The translations under genes and the position numbers were made by a program. A model generated the notes under the pieces. That model ran no database searches and was not told where the DNA came from. It saw only the letters and a program-made list of their open reading frames with translations. Positions 47,549-56,713 of a stretch of DNA of 64,000 nt are shown in pieces (the first letter of the stretch is position 1; each line of letters opens with the position of its first letter). The stretch is taken from the NCBI GenBank assembly GCA_049602155.1, contig JBMYRH010000009.1:124001-188000 (forward strand), read 5' to 3'. The stretch comes from JBMYRH01 sp049602155. GTDB lineage: Bacteria; Myxococcota_A; UBA9042; PHBI01; JBMYRH01.

Positions 47549-48656
47549 ATGTTCGATTCACAGAAAGAGCAGCTTGAAGTGCTTCGCCAACGTCTGGTGT
47601 CCCTCAGGGGGCATCTTTGACGTCCCGGCTGTTGAAGCGCGCCTCAGTGAATTAGAGGCGCTCGTGGCGTCCCCTGATTTGTGGGACGATAACACCCGCG
47701 CCCAGTCGCTCTTGAAGGAGCGGACGGACCTTCAGGCCAAGCTTGGGAGCGTCACCAAGCCTTGGACTGAGCTGGATGATGTCGAGGTCCTGATCGAGCT
47801 CGGTGAGCTTGAAGAGGATGATAGCGTCGCCGAGGAGATGGCGACGACCCTGGCGAGCGTCGAGGCGCGCGTGGCCGAGCTGGAGTTTCAGCGCATGCTG
47901 GGCGGTGCCTTTGACCGCAGCGACGCGATCTTGACGATCAACGCGGGCGCGGGCGGGACCGAGAGCCTCGATTGGGCGGGCATGCTCTTGCGCATGTACA
48001 TCCGCTTCTGCGAGTCACAAGGGTGGTCGGTCACCTTCCTCGATCGCCAAGATGGGGATGAGGCGGGCATCAAATCAGCCAGCCTCTCGGTCTCTGGCGC
48101 CTTCTCTTACGGCATGCTGCGGGCAGAGGCGGGCGTACATCGCCTGGTGCGCATCTCACCGTTCGATGCGTCGGCTCGACGTCATACGTCCTTCGCGGCG
48201 TGCTTCGTCTACCCTGATGTTGAGGACTTGATTGAGATCGAGGTCAACGAGGTCGACCTGCGCGTGGACACCTACCGAGCCTCGGGCGCTGGCGGGCAGC
48301 ACGTGAACAAGACGAACAGCGCTGTCCGCATCACGCATCTCCCGTCGGGGATCGTCGTGCAGAGTCAGAGCCAACGCAGTCAGCATCAAAATCGCGCCGC
48401 AGCGATGAAGGTGTTGAAGGCCCGCCTCTATGAGCTGGAGCGAGCCAGCCGCGAAGAGGAGCGCTCTGCGATGGAGTCGGCCAAGCAAGAGATCGCGTTT
48501 GGCAGTCAGATCCGCAACTACGTCATGCACCCCTACCGATTGGTGAAGGACGTGCGCACTAACCATGAGACGAGCAACGTCGATGCCGTCCTAGATGGCG
48601 CCCTCGATCCCTTTGTGAGAGCATTCTTGATCGCGAACCCAAGCACGGCAGAATGA
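47549..48656 (+). CDS. prfB: Peptide chain release factor 2, made by programmed +1 frameshift
   Basis: Frame one runs from ATG 47549 through 23 codons to an in-frame TGA at 47618-47620; after a +1 slip at CTT the second frame gives 345 more residues to 48656 (join 47549..47617, 47619..48656; 368 residues). The SPF recognition motif (RISPFDASARRHTSF) and GGQ at 248-250 show class I RF2. It releases peptides at UGA and UAA. Low RF2 stalls at the UGA and favours the slip, so RF2 controls its own level. A reading beginning at 47574 is an artefact of the second frame. Confidence 0.96.
47606..47621 (+). promoter_or_regulatory. prfB autoregulatory frameshift site
   Basis: AGGGGG (internal Shine-Dalgarno), CAT, then CTT TGA C. 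This is the same layout as in Escherichia coli prfB, where AGGGGG precedes a variable codon and CTTTGAC. The SD-like block three bases upstream of CTT and the weak UGAC stop context drive the +1 slip. Confidence 0.95.
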
Positions 48657-48689
48657 CAGTCCACGGTCCTTTAGCCAGGCTGGGCTGAG

Positions 48690-49874
48690 ATGAGTGAGTC
48701 TGAAACCGGTCGTCCCGTCGTCAAGACGCTCTTGTTGACCGACTTTGTCGAGAGCACGCAGTTCGTGGCGGCCCTTGGCGACGTGAAGGCCGCCGAGATC
48801 TTCGCCGAGCACGATCACGCTGCGCGAGAGCTCTTGGCCGAACATGCGGGCCAAGAGATCGACAAGTCAGATGGCTTTCTCTTCCTCTTTGACCGCCCGA
48901 TCGACGCCGTGCGCTTCTCGCTGGCTTACCACCGCCTCCTCGCGCGTCTATCGGCCGATTTACCGCGCCCGCTCGAGGCCCGCAGCGGCATTCATTTGGG
49001 TGAGGTGGTGATGCGCACCAACCCTACCGATGACGTCATTCGGGGCGCGAAGCCCGTCGAAGTCGAGGGACTCGCGAAGGCGAAGACGGCCCGCGTGATG
49101 GCGTGCGCCTGTGGCAACCAAACGTTGCTCAGTGAGAGCGCCTACACCATCGGCCACCGCGCAGCAGTGGGCGCTGATGGGTTGGATGAATCGGTGCGCT
49201 GGATCGAGCACGGACTCTACAGCCTCAAGGGGATGGAGCAGCCTGTGCGTCTCTTTGAGGTCGGCCGTGAGGGCGAGTCGCACCTGACACCGCCACCGGG
49301 GGCAATGCGGACGAAGGGCCCCGGGATCTGGTTGCTCCTCGCCGGCTTGGCGGTCATGGCGGGGATCAGCGCCTTTGTGATGATGAGTGATCCAGAGGGG
49401 CCGCCTCCGAGCCCCTCGATCACGCCGGCTGAACCTGTCCGTGGCGTGCCGTCGGTGGCCACCCCGAAAGAGGCCTCACCGAAGGTCGCTCCAGCTGTGA
49501 CGCCTTCACCTGCGCCTCAGCCGGCCGCTGCGCCTGCTGTCACGCCGCTTCGGATTCACATCGTCTCGACGCCTCCAGGTGCTGAGATTCGTTACGGTAA
49601 AGATATCTTGGGGGTGGCGCCCCTCGACCTATCCGTGTCGCGGATGGTCGCGAGCCACCCGATTCAGGCGCGGCTCCAGGGGCATCGGGACAGTGAGGCG
49701 TATTGCCGCGTTACTGAGGAGGATCTCAAGGGGGACACCACGCGCTGCGAAGTCAGCCTCAAGCGTCTCAGAAAGGCGCGCTCAAAGGAGCCCTCGACCG
49801 ATCCTCCGCCGGTGAAATCAAGCCCGTCGAAGGGGAAGTCGAAGGGCAAACCGAAGATCCACATGATCGATTAG
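48690..49874 (+). CDS. Class III cyclase-domain protein with membrane helix and PEGA domain
   Basis: 394 residues. Residues 10-190 form a cyclase homology domain with Asp18 in LLLTDFVES and DKSDGFLFLF for the second metal Asp. The substrate-specifying residues are unclear, so cyclase activity is possible but not certain. A membrane helix (about 212-232) leads to a Pro/Ala linker and a PEGA domain (about 290-360; IVSTPPGAEIRYGKDILGVAPL), then a Lys-rich tail. The topology puts the cyclase in the cytoplasm and PEGA outside. It follows prfB by 33 bases. Confidence 0.82.
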   Translation: MSESETGRPVVKTLLLTDFVESTQFVAALGDVKAAEIFAEHDHAARELLAEHAGQEIDKSDGFLFLFDRPIDAVRFSLAYHRLLARLSADLPRPLEARSGIHLGEVVMRTNPTDDVIRGAKPVEVEGLAKAKTARVMACACGNQTLLSESAYTIGHRAAVGADGLDESVRWIEHGLYSLKGMEQPVRLFEVGREGESHLTPPPGAMRTKGPGIWLLLAGLAVMAGISAFVMMSDPEGPPPSPSITPAEPVRGVPSVATPKEASPKVAPAVTPSPAPQPAAAPAVTPLRIHIVSTPPGAEIRYGKDILGVAPLDLSVSRMVASHPIQARLQGHRDSEAYCRVTEEDLKGDTTRCEVSLKRLRKARSKEPSTDPPPVKSSPSKGKSKGKPKIHMID

Positions 49875-49945
49875 GGGCCATGCACTGCGCCTGATGTGCG
49901 CGGTGTGTTTGACGCGCGCCGCGACGCGACATAGCGTCGAGGGGC

Positions 49946-50734
49946 ATGAGAGTCTCTATCCTCACGGTCTTATTTAGCTTCAGCGCCCTTAGCCTCGCGG
50001 TTCCTCAGGCCGCCGCTCAGGCGCCCGAGCCCACGACGAACGCAGAGCAACATAGCAAGCGGGGCGTTGAGCTTTACGCGGAAGGTAAGCTCCCGGAGGC
50101 CGTCGCCGAGATGCTCAAAGCGTACGAACTGGCCCCCGCCCCAGGGCTGCTCTACAACATCGCGCGCATCTACCAGAAGATGGGTCAACGCGACCTCGCG
50201 ATCACGTACTTGAAGCGCTTTGTGACTCAGCCCGGCGCGGATCCAGATCGCGTTCAAAAAGCCTTAAAGCACCTCGAAGAGCTCAACCGGAACCCCTTCA
50301 ATCCCCCACGCCTAGAGGCGCCACCGGCGGAGAGTGAACCTGCTGCGGCGCCTCAAGCTGCCGAGGCGCAGACGCCCTCGCCGACCGTCGTGGTCACCGC
50401 GGACTCGGGCCGTGATGATACGCTCGCCTGGGTGACCTTGGCGAGCGGGGGTGCCGCGCTCATCGCGGGTGGTGTGCTCGGCGGCCTCGCGCTCAGCAGC
50501 GCAGCGGACCTCTCGGACCCTGCACTTGATTACGACGCTAAAGCAGACGCTCAAGCCGCCTCTAGGGGCTTGGCGCTCGGCGCGGATATCTCGATCGGTG
50601 TGGGTGTCGCGGCTGCGACGCTTGGCCTCGTCCTCCTGTTGACCGGAGGCGATGATGCACCAGCCCAAGCGACTGTCGCGCCCACCCTGGGCCCTGAGCA
50701 TGCGGGTGTTCAACTGATGGTGAGGTTCCCATGA
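49946..50734 (+). CDS. Secreted TPR protein with C-terminal membrane segments
   Basis: 262 residues. A signal peptide (1-25, AAAQA) is followed by about two TPR units (35-115; AVAEMLKAYELAPAPGLLYNIARIYQ), an Ala/Pro linker and two hydrophobic segments (about 168-188 and 215-235). This layout is common in myxobacterial proteins of unknown role. GAGGGG precedes the ATG. The stop overlaps the start of the solute-binding lipoprotein as ATGA, so they form one unit. Confidence 0.75.
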   Translation: MRVSILTVLFSFSALSLAVPQAAAQAPEPTTNAEQHSKRGVELYAEGKLPEAVAEMLKAYELAPAPGLLYNIARIYQKMGQRDLAITYLKRFVTQPGADPDRVQKALKHLEELNRNPFNPPRLEAPPAESEPAAAPQAAEAQTPSPTVVVTADSGRDDTLAWVTLASGGAALIAGGVLGGLALSSAADLSDPALDYDAKADAQAASRGLALGADISIGVGVAAATLGLVLLLTGGDDAPAQATVAPTLGPEHAGVQLMVRFP

Positions 50735-52428
50735 CCGCGCCGATTTATCGCCTCTTCTTTGTCGTCGCCTTCGCGTTGAGCTGCGCCGCATGCAGCGTGC
50801 TCATCACGGATGAGACCTGCGCGTCCGATTCGGATTGCACTTTGGCCGAGCGGTGCGCGGAAGAGGGCTTCTGCGTGACCTTGGGTCAGGCGAGCTGCGC
50901 GACGATGGCGGACTGTGCTCAAGGGGAGGTCTGCGGGGCAGTCGGGCTCTGCGAGGTGCTCGACAATCCCGGCTGTGAGCGCATCGGCTCTGAGCGTGAT
51001 GATGCGCTTGTCTTAGGGTTCATCATGACGTTCAGCGGGCCCTACGCCGAGAGCGGCGTGGACCAGCGCAAGGTTGTGAAGCTGGCCCTCGGTGAGATCA
51101 ACGCTAAGGGAGGGATTCAGGGGCTACAGGGGCAGCGAGAGCTCGCCTTCTTAGCCTGTGATGATCAAGCCGATAAAGATCAAACACGTGCGGCTGCCAC
51201 GTACCTTACCTCCATGCGTGTGCCCGCAATCTTAGGGCCTGGGTTCTCGTCTTTACTCGAGGTCGCTGCGACCGAGGTCGCGATCCCGACCGGGACATTC
51301 ATCGTCTCCCCCTCATCCACCGCGGTCTCAATCCGCGACCTAGATGACGACGATTTGATCTGGCGCATCTCGTCCTCGGACACGAAGCAGGCGAACACGC
51401 TGGCGTACTTTGCGGTGTGGTTGGCGTTGGAGGAGCAAGGAGAGAGCGAGACTGTGCGGGTCGTGGCGGTGCATACGAATGACAATTATGGGACCGGCTT
51501 TCGCGATGGGTTTGAGTCCGCACTTGATGCCTACAAGCTCGCGTACGGTGCCCAGCTCGCCGACGCGGGGGTCGCTATTGATTTCAGTGCTGTCAGTCGT
51601 GCCTCAGAGGCGGACTCCACGCCCGAGGAGTGGGACGCTGAGGTCGAAGAGATCGTGACGAGCCTGAAGAGCACAGGGCCGGACATCCTCCTTTTGGTGG
51701 GGTACGAAGACGTCGCGAGCGTCTTGAGCGAGGTGAAGAAGGACGACACGCTGAAGGCCGTGCCGCTGCTCCTCACCGATGGCGTGGCGTCTGTCACGCT
51801 GGCGACGAGCTACACGGACGCCTCCGATTTGCCGAGTCAGGTCTTTGGGGTACAGCCAGGCTATCGGACCGGCAGCGCTTATGAGCACTTTGTGGCGCTC
51901 TACGAAGACCCGGTCCCGCCGACTTGGACCGAGTACACCTATGATGCCGTCTATTTGCTCGCCTACGCGGCGGGCAGCATGACCCCTGAGGCGACGACGG
52001 GGGGAGGCTTTGCGGAGGCCTTCAAGCGCTTTGACTCCAGCGACGGCCGCGTCGTCAGTGTAGGCCCAGACCACTTCATCACTGCCTGTCAGGACATGGG
52101 TGACGGGCTCTCGCTTGATGTGCGTGGCGCCTCAGGCCCGCTCGACTTTGACACGACGACGGGCGAACCCGAATCGGTGGGTATTCTGCGCTGGACCGTG
52201 GGCTTCCCGACAATCGATGAGCCGGGGGAGATCGTGGATTGCGGTCTCGCGATGGTTCATGAGGCGGGGGCCAATATCCCAACGACTTACTGGTGCAACG
52301 CTCAGTGCATGGCGCCTCCTGCGGACAACGTGACCTGCGGCGACGGCTATTGCGACGACGACGCAGCGATCTGCGCGCAAGGGGTGTGCACGTCTGGTGA
52401 TGACTGCCAGCCTGAGCACGCACCGTAA
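50731..52428 (+). CDS. Cys-rich lipoprotein fused to a branched-chain amino acid-type binding domain
   Basis: 565 residues. The lipobox LSCAACS marks a lipoprotein. A short Cys-rich region (about 28-85; CASDSDCTLAERC) precedes a type I periplasmic-binding domain (LIVBP/Peripla_BP_6; about 90-520; GFIMTFSGPYAESG, ILGPGFSSLLEVAATEVA), and a second Cys-rich tail (CGDGYCDDD). Such domains bind amino acids or amides, but no ABC permease or ATPase is nearby, so it may act as a sensor or scavenger rather than a transporter part. ATGA overlap with the TPR gene. Confidence 0.85.
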   Translation: MTAPIYRLFFVVAFALSCAACSVLITDETCASDSDCTLAERCAEEGFCVTLGQASCATMADCAQGEVCGAVGLCEVLDNPGCERIGSERDDALVLGFIMTFSGPYAESGVDQRKVVKLALGEINAKGGIQGLQGQRELAFLACDDQADKDQTRAAATYLTSMRVPAILGPGFSSLLEVAATEVAIPTGTFIVSPSSTAVSIRDLDDDDLIWRISSSDTKQANTLAYFAVWLALEEQGESETVRVVAVHTNDNYGTGFRDGFESALDAYKLAYGAQLADAGVAIDFSAVSRASEADSTPEEWDAEVEEIVTSLKSTGPDILLLVGYEDVASVLSEVKKDDTLKAVPLLLTDGVASVTLATSYTDASDLPSQVFGVQPGYRTGSAYEHFVALYEDPVPPTWTEYTYDAVYLLAYAAGSMTPEATTGGGFAEAFKRFDSSDGRVVSVGPDHFITACQDMGDGLSLDVRGASGPLDFDTTTGEPESVGILRWTVGFPTIDEPGEIVDCGLAMVHEAGANIPTTYWCNAQCMAPPADNVTCGDGYCDDDAAICAQGVCTSGDDCQPEHAP

Positions 52429-52429
52429 T

Positions 52430-52445
52430 CGCGGCGCCGCTTTTT
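52430..52445 (+). terminator. Possible terminator after the binding-protein gene
   Basis: A GC-rich self-complementary GCGGCGCCGC is followed by TTTTT just past the stop at 52428. The loop is very short, so the hairpin is not ideal. It sits between convergent genes. Confidence 0.35.
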
Positions 52446-53514
52446 AGCGCGGCGTGAGGTCGAGGTGCCGTGCGGGGGTGATGAAGTCAGGCGCGTCACG
52501 TTTTGCAGGGCGCGCTGGGGTATCCACTGGCGCGATGGCTGAGACCTTCGGCACCAGAGAAGCGCGCTTTAGAGCGGGCCAAAGGCGCGCTAAGGTCTCG
52601 GCTCCGACGTGGTGACGCTCACAGAGGTCGTAGCAGCTGCGAGCGATCCCCACAGCGTCTCGGCTCCCGCTGGCGACCAGCTCTGTCGCCAACTCGAGCA
52701 GCTGGTGGTCGGCGATGTGGCCGCGCTCCACGAGGTTTAACCCCATCTGGAGGATGTCGTAGCAAGGGATGACTGTCGGCCCGAAGACATGAAAGCGGCT
52801 CGGTGGTGTGCGCTTCTTCAAGCGAATGTAGATCGCCTCGACCAGCTCCTGGGTGCGCAGATGGCCAGCGAGGCGCGCGACGTAGCTGCAATCATCGACC
52901 TCACATCCGTTGAGGCGGAGGGTGTTCGCGAGCGCGGGGCCTCTGAGTCGCCCAGAGACGATGTCTGCGTAGAGCGCATAGATCAGGGCGTCGGTCTCGG
53001 TGTCATCGCCGAAGGCTGACTCGCGCACGCCCCAGGGCAGCTCGGCTCGGTTTAGGAGCAGCGCTGAGAGCTTGTAGGCGATGTGGTGTTTCAGGGTGGC
53101 GACTCGGCCGTTACGAAGCAGGGCGAGCTGATCTTTGAAGGTGATGCCGTCGTACTCGACGCCGTCGAGCAGCATCTTCTTCTCGATGACCCGGCGCAGC
53201 TGGGGTGGGCTCGCGGAGACAAAGTAGAGAGGGTTGGAGTGGATGGGGCCGTCCACGGTGGGGCCGCGGCGCAAAGCGCGCAGCAACACATCGGTGCCCG
53301 CGACGTTCCGTTTGTCGATGGGGAGATCGAGGGGGACCGCTAGCATCCCCCGGACGGTGTCGATATCGGTCGAGAGGTAGGTCTCGTCGATGTCCCAAAT
53401 ATAGAGGGGGCCGGTGAGGTCTCTGTCGAAGGTGCGCTCTTGTGTCCGCTGAAGAGGGTAGCGGTAGGGCTCTTGCGTCGGATCGGCGCGCTTGAGGCGC
53501 TCGAAGATGCTCAT
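52444..53514 (-). CDS. App1/DUF2183-like HAD phosphatase
   Basis: 356 residues. The HAD motif I reads YIWDIDETYLSTDI, motif II is YFVSASPPQLRRVI, then KHHIAYK and motif IV FGDDTETDALIY. This is the pattern of the App1 C-terminal (DUF2183) phosphatidate phosphatase group. Its neighbours gpsA and plsB make phosphatidate precursors, so a role in lipid phosphate turnover is plausible; 28 bases separate it from gpsA, probably in one operon. The substrate is inferred from context. Confidence 0.78.
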   Translation of the reverse strand: MSIFERLKRADPTQEPYRYPLQRTQERTFDRDLTGPLYIWDIDETYLSTDIDTVRGMLAVPLDLPIDKRNVAGTDVLLRALRRGPTVDGPIHSNPLYFVSASPPQLRRVIEKKMLLDGVEYDGITFKDQLALLRNGRVATLKHHIAYKLSALLLNRAELPWGVRESAFGDDTETDALIYALYADIVSGRLRGPALANTLRLNGCEVDDCSYVARLAGHLRTQELVEAIYIRLKKRTPPSRFHVFGPTVIPCYDILQMGLNLVERGHIADHQLLELATELVASGSRDAVGIARSCYDLCERHHVGAETLARLWPALKRASLVPKVSAIAPVDTPARPAKRDAPDFITPARHLDLTPR

Positions 53515-53542
53515 GACCGAGGCCTAGATCGGGAGGGAGCTC

Positions 53543-54616
53543 TCAAGAGCGTCCCTTCCACGGTTGAATCACTGTGCCTGGTGTTGAGGGGGTGTGGATG
53601 AAGGAGTCGAGCCCCTCGTAGCGGCTGTCTCGCGACATCAGCTCGGCGAGCGCCTCTTGGGGGCTCGCCCCCTCGAAGAGGAGCCGATACACGGCCCCGG
53701 CGATCGGCATGTCGATGCCCTCGGCGGCGGCGTGCGTATGGATGACGCGGGTGGTGTTGACCCCTTCAGCGACCATCCCGAGGTTGGCGATGATGTCGTC
53801 AAGCTGCTCGCCTTGCGCGAGGTGTCGGCCGACGGTGTGGTTTCGGCTCAAAGTGGAGCTGCACGTAGCGACTAAGTCTCCGACCCCAGCCAGCCCTTGG
53901 AAGCTCAATCGCTGGGCGCCGTAGCGCTCTCCGAAGCGGGACATCTCAGCGAGCCCGCGCGTGATTAAGGTCGAGAGGGTGTTGGCGCCGAAGCCGAGCC
54001 CTGAGGCGACCCCGCCTGCGATGGCGTAGATGTTCTTCAGCGCCCCAGCGTACTCGGTCCCCGGGAGATCGAAGTTACCGTAGAGTCGGAAGGTCGGCCC
54101 TGCGAGCATGCGCTCAACCTTTTGAATCACGGACTCAAAGGCGCTCGCGACGACGGTCGCGGCCGGTTGACCGGCGACGATCTCTCGCGCCAAGTTCGGC
54201 CCGCTGATGGCGCCGATCTTCCGCACACAGGTCTCTTCTGCGATGAGCTGACTCATCCGCTTCAAGCCATCGGACTCCAGCCCTTTTGTGGCGCTGATCA
54301 CCACCTGGTCGCCGGTTAAGTGGTCCCCAACCCGTCGCATGACGCTGCGGAAGTGCTTCGAAGGGATGGCGACGATGACGACCTCTGCGTGCTCGGCAGC
54401 TTGGGTCAAGTCGACGGTCGCGGTCACGCGAGGATCGATCGGGGCATCGCCGAGGTACGCAGGGTTTCTATGGGTCGTGTTGAGAGTCTTCGCGCGCTCT
54501 TCATCTCTCATCCAGAGCAAGGTCTCATAACCGTGACTGCCCAGGATGCTCGCGAGCGCCGTGCCCCAGGAGCCTCCGCCCAGCACCGTGGCTGTCTTCT
54601 TCTTCGCCATGCTCAT
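53543..54616 (-). CDS. gpsA: NAD(P)-dependent glycerol-3-phosphate dehydrogenase
   Basis: 357 residues. The NAD(P) motif LGGGSWGTALA is at the N-terminus, with NPAYL, SATKGLE, SGPNLAREI and the catalytic region GALKNIYAIAGG, then GLAGVGDLVATC. It reduces dihydroxyacetone phosphate to glycerol 3-phosphate for phospholipids. Its ATG overlaps the stop of the acyltransferase gene as ATGA; a second ATG six bases in is possible. The pairing with the acyltransferase gives supply and use of glycerol 3-phosphate in one operon. Confidence 0.95.
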   Translation of the reverse strand: MSMAKKKTATVLGGGSWGTALASILGSHGYETLLWMRDEERAKTLNTTHRNPAYLGDAPIDPRVTATVDLTQAAEHAEVVIVAIPSKHFRSVMRRVGDHLTGDQVVISATKGLESDGLKRMSQLIAEETCVRKIGAISGPNLAREIVAGQPAATVVASAFESVIQKVERMLAGPTFRLYGNFDLPGTEYAGALKNIYAIAGGVASGLGFGANTLSTLITRGLAEMSRFGERYGAQRLSFQGLAGVGDLVATCSSTLSRNHTVGRHLAQGEQLDDIIANLGMVAEGVNTTRVIHTHAAAEGIDMPIAGAVYRLLFEGASPQEALAELMSRDSRYEGLDSFIHTPSTPGTVIQPWKGRS

Positions 54617-56223
54617 GCCTGGGGACTCCTCTCAAGCGCGGACTCCAGCCCATAGCCGCTCAAGCGGTTGTGATAGTAGTAGATGAGGTTCATGTCGTTG
54701 GGGAAGAGGCGGTCTCCGCGGCGCGAGATCACCCCGCCCCGGTGGTAGCTCCCGAAGTGTCGGAGGCCCTCTTGGATGATACGGGTGGGCTCACCGCGCG
54801 CGATCTCATCCGACATCTCAAGCTCACCTTTCGCGACGAGCTGTTGGACTGAGGCGACGACCCTACGGACTGAGTCCGCCACCTGCCCCATCATCAGGCC
54901 TGCGCCGTCACCGGCGGTTCGCAGGAGCCGATAGAGGTCTAGGGTTGGGTGTGCTTGGCGCATCATTTGAAACATGGTGAAGGCCAGGAGGTTGGTGCTC
55001 ACGACTGAGTTATGTCGCCGGAAGGCGGCGGCGACTGCCTCTCCTGCTTGGCGTGTATACACGCGGTCCCGCTGGGGGTCATGCACTGTCTGACCGTCGT
55101 CATTCGAGACGTAGCGCGTGATGTCGATGACCCGGCCCCGTCCGTCGAGGGACTCTCCCTCGTCGTTGACGTGGTTACCGAAGGGATCGAGCGGGTCGCC
55201 GATGTTCAGTACGATCTCGCTGTCCATCTGCATCAGCTTGCTCAAAAAGCGCATCACCTCTTTCGGTCGGAATGACTCATCATCGGTGATGATGTAGCGC
55301 GACTTTCCGACCAGCCTGAGGTGGTCTTCGATGAGCGTGGAGGCCTCTAAGACGAGGTGAAAGTTCAAGTTGCAGGGGACGATGTAGATGTTGGGCTGGT
55401 CACGCTTTGCCATGAGGTTGTTGACGTAGGCGCGCAAACCACAGGACATCAGCCCAAGCTTGATGTGACGCTCTACTTCACCTGAGCGTGAGCGCGTGCC
55501 CCCGGGGAAGAAGAGCTGAGACTGGCCGTGCTCAAGGCAGACTGTCGCGTAGGTCTTCAAGGTGTCTTTGTAGAGTGGGCTCGTCTTGGTCCGGTCCACG
55601 CGGTAGGCGCCCAGGTTCCTCATGAAGAAGGAGAGGACTGGGTTTGAGAAGAGGTTGAGCCCGGCTCCATAGGTGAAGGGGGGCAGCCCAAGGGCGTAGA
55701 GCGCCCAGCCTATCAGCACGCTGTCGAGGTTGGAGACGTGGGTCGGGGCGAGGATGACGGTCCCGAGCTCCTGGCAGCGCCGCAGGCCATCGAGGCGGCC
55801 TGTGATGCGGACGGAATTTCGAAGGTCAGGGACCCCGCTCGCCAGGAGCTTCTTCGGGCTCAGCGCGTTGAGCAGCAGCGGGAGCGCGGTCGGCATGACC
55901 TTGGTTGAGGCCTCGTAGACAAGGGGGGAGAAGTTGCCGAGGACCTCGTGCACAAACCGCTGGATGATCTGCTCTAGGAGCCCGCGCTGCTCTCCTTCCC
56001 CCGCGTGCACGAGGCGCCCCTTGATGCGGTCCCAGAAGGCGAGGTCCCCCGCCCAGTTTGGGGCGTTCTTGTGAACCTCGAGGCGCTTCTTTTCGTGGTA
56101 GAGCGTGTCGTTGATGAGCACATCGAGTTGGAGGCTCTGATCGACCTCGGCCTGATGCACACAGGCCGCCATCATTCGGCTTGTCACCTCGACGACGACC
56201 GCGTCGCGGAGTTCGTTATGCAC
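54613..56223 (-). CDS. Glycerol-3-phosphate acyltransferase (PlsB-like)
   Basis: 536 residues, shorter than the roughly 800-residue PlsB of Escherichia coli. The HX4D motif is H162-D167 (THVSNLD), followed by GAYRVDR, FPGGTRSRSG (239-248) and IVPCNLNF, the four blocks of the acyltransferase superfamily. Acylation of glycerol 3-phosphate is the likely reaction, supported by gpsA next door; 1-acyl-glycerol-phosphate is another option. The GTG start overlaps the tail-tube gene by eight bases, which points to coupled translation. Confidence 0.85.
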   Translation of the reverse strand: MHNELRDAVVVEVTSRMMAACVHQAEVDQSLQLDVLINDTLYHEKKRLEVHKNAPNWAGDLAFWDRIKGRLVHAGEGEQRGLLEQIIQRFVHEVLGNFSPLVYEASTKVMPTALPLLLNALSPKKLLASGVPDLRNSVRITGRLDGLRRCQELGTVILAPTHVSNLDSVLIGWALYALGLPPFTYGAGLNLFSNPVLSFFMRNLGAYRVDRTKTSPLYKDTLKTYATVCLEHGQSQLFFPGGTRSRSGEVERHIKLGLMSCGLRAYVNNLMAKRDQPNIYIVPCNLNFHLVLEASTLIEDHLRLVGKSRYIITDDESFRPKEVMRFLSKLMQMDSEIVLNIGDPLDPFGNHVNDEGESLDGRGRVIDITRYVSNDDGQTVHDPQRDRVYTRQAGEAVAAAFRRHNSVVSTNLLAFTMFQMMRQAHPTLDLYRLLRTAGDGAGLMMGQVADSVRRVVASVQQLVAKGELEMSDEIARGEPTRIIQEGLRHFGSYHRGGVISRRGDRLFPNDMNLIYYYHNRLSGYGLESALERSPQA

Positions 56224-56650
56224 GCTCGATCCGTTCGACCGTCAGGGTCAGCTCTTCGATCGTCGTCTCAGTGCCCTTACCGTCGAGCTGCATGCCCTTC
56301 CATTTGGTCGGCCACGCGTCGAAGAAATTGTAACGGACGAGCTCAGAGCCGTCGTCGGCGCAGATGATGATCGAGCCACTGCGGCGCTCGACGGAGCCCG
56401 CGATGACGGACTTGCGCCAGGTCCACAGCTCGGGGTCGTTGGTGTAGCCGCGCTTCAACGTGATGTCTTGCCACTTCGTGCGCCCAGGGCGTTTGCGTTG
56501 GAGCTGATCGACCGTGCCGCCGTATGTGATCACCTCGGTCTCGCTGCCGATACCGTCGAGCTGCTTAAAGCGCGCAGACGCCAACCCTTCGATCTCGACA
56601 CGAAAATTGAAATTACCGATGTGGTCGTGGCCTCGGCCCCAAAAGCCCAT
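56216..56650 (-). CDS. Orphan phage tail-tube protein homologue (T4 gp19-like)
   Basis: 144 residues. The pattern NFNFRVEIEG, FKQLDGIGSE, VITYGG, LKRGYTNDPELWTW, and AWPTKWKGMQLDGKG closely follows the T4_gp19 family of tail and contractile-injection tube proteins. No sheath, baseplate, spike or ATPase gene is in the window, so it is not part of a phage or injection locus here. GGGAGGAG precedes the ATG. It sits between an HExxH enzyme gene and plsB in one apparent operon. It could form tubes or hexameric rings for another use. Confidence 0.85.
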   Translation of the reverse strand: MGFWGRGHDHIGNFNFRVEIEGLASARFKQLDGIGSETEVITYGGTVDQLQRKRPGRTKWQDITLKRGYTNDPELWTWRKSVIAGSVERRSGSIIICADDGSELVRYNFFDAWPTKWKGMQLDGKGTETTIEELTLTVERIERA

Positions 56651-56713
56651 GAACGGCTCCTCCCAGCAGCGTTATCGCCCTCAACGGAGTCTACACGAGA
56701 GGTCTAAGTACGC

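Noticed and set aside
47574..47618. A simple ATG start for prfB at 47574
   Set aside because: It would omit the conserved N-terminus and ignores the clear frameshift signal.
56216..56650. Prophage or extracellular contractile injection locus
   Set aside because: Only one tube-like gene is seen; flanking genes are lipid synthesis and a peptide-modifying enzyme.
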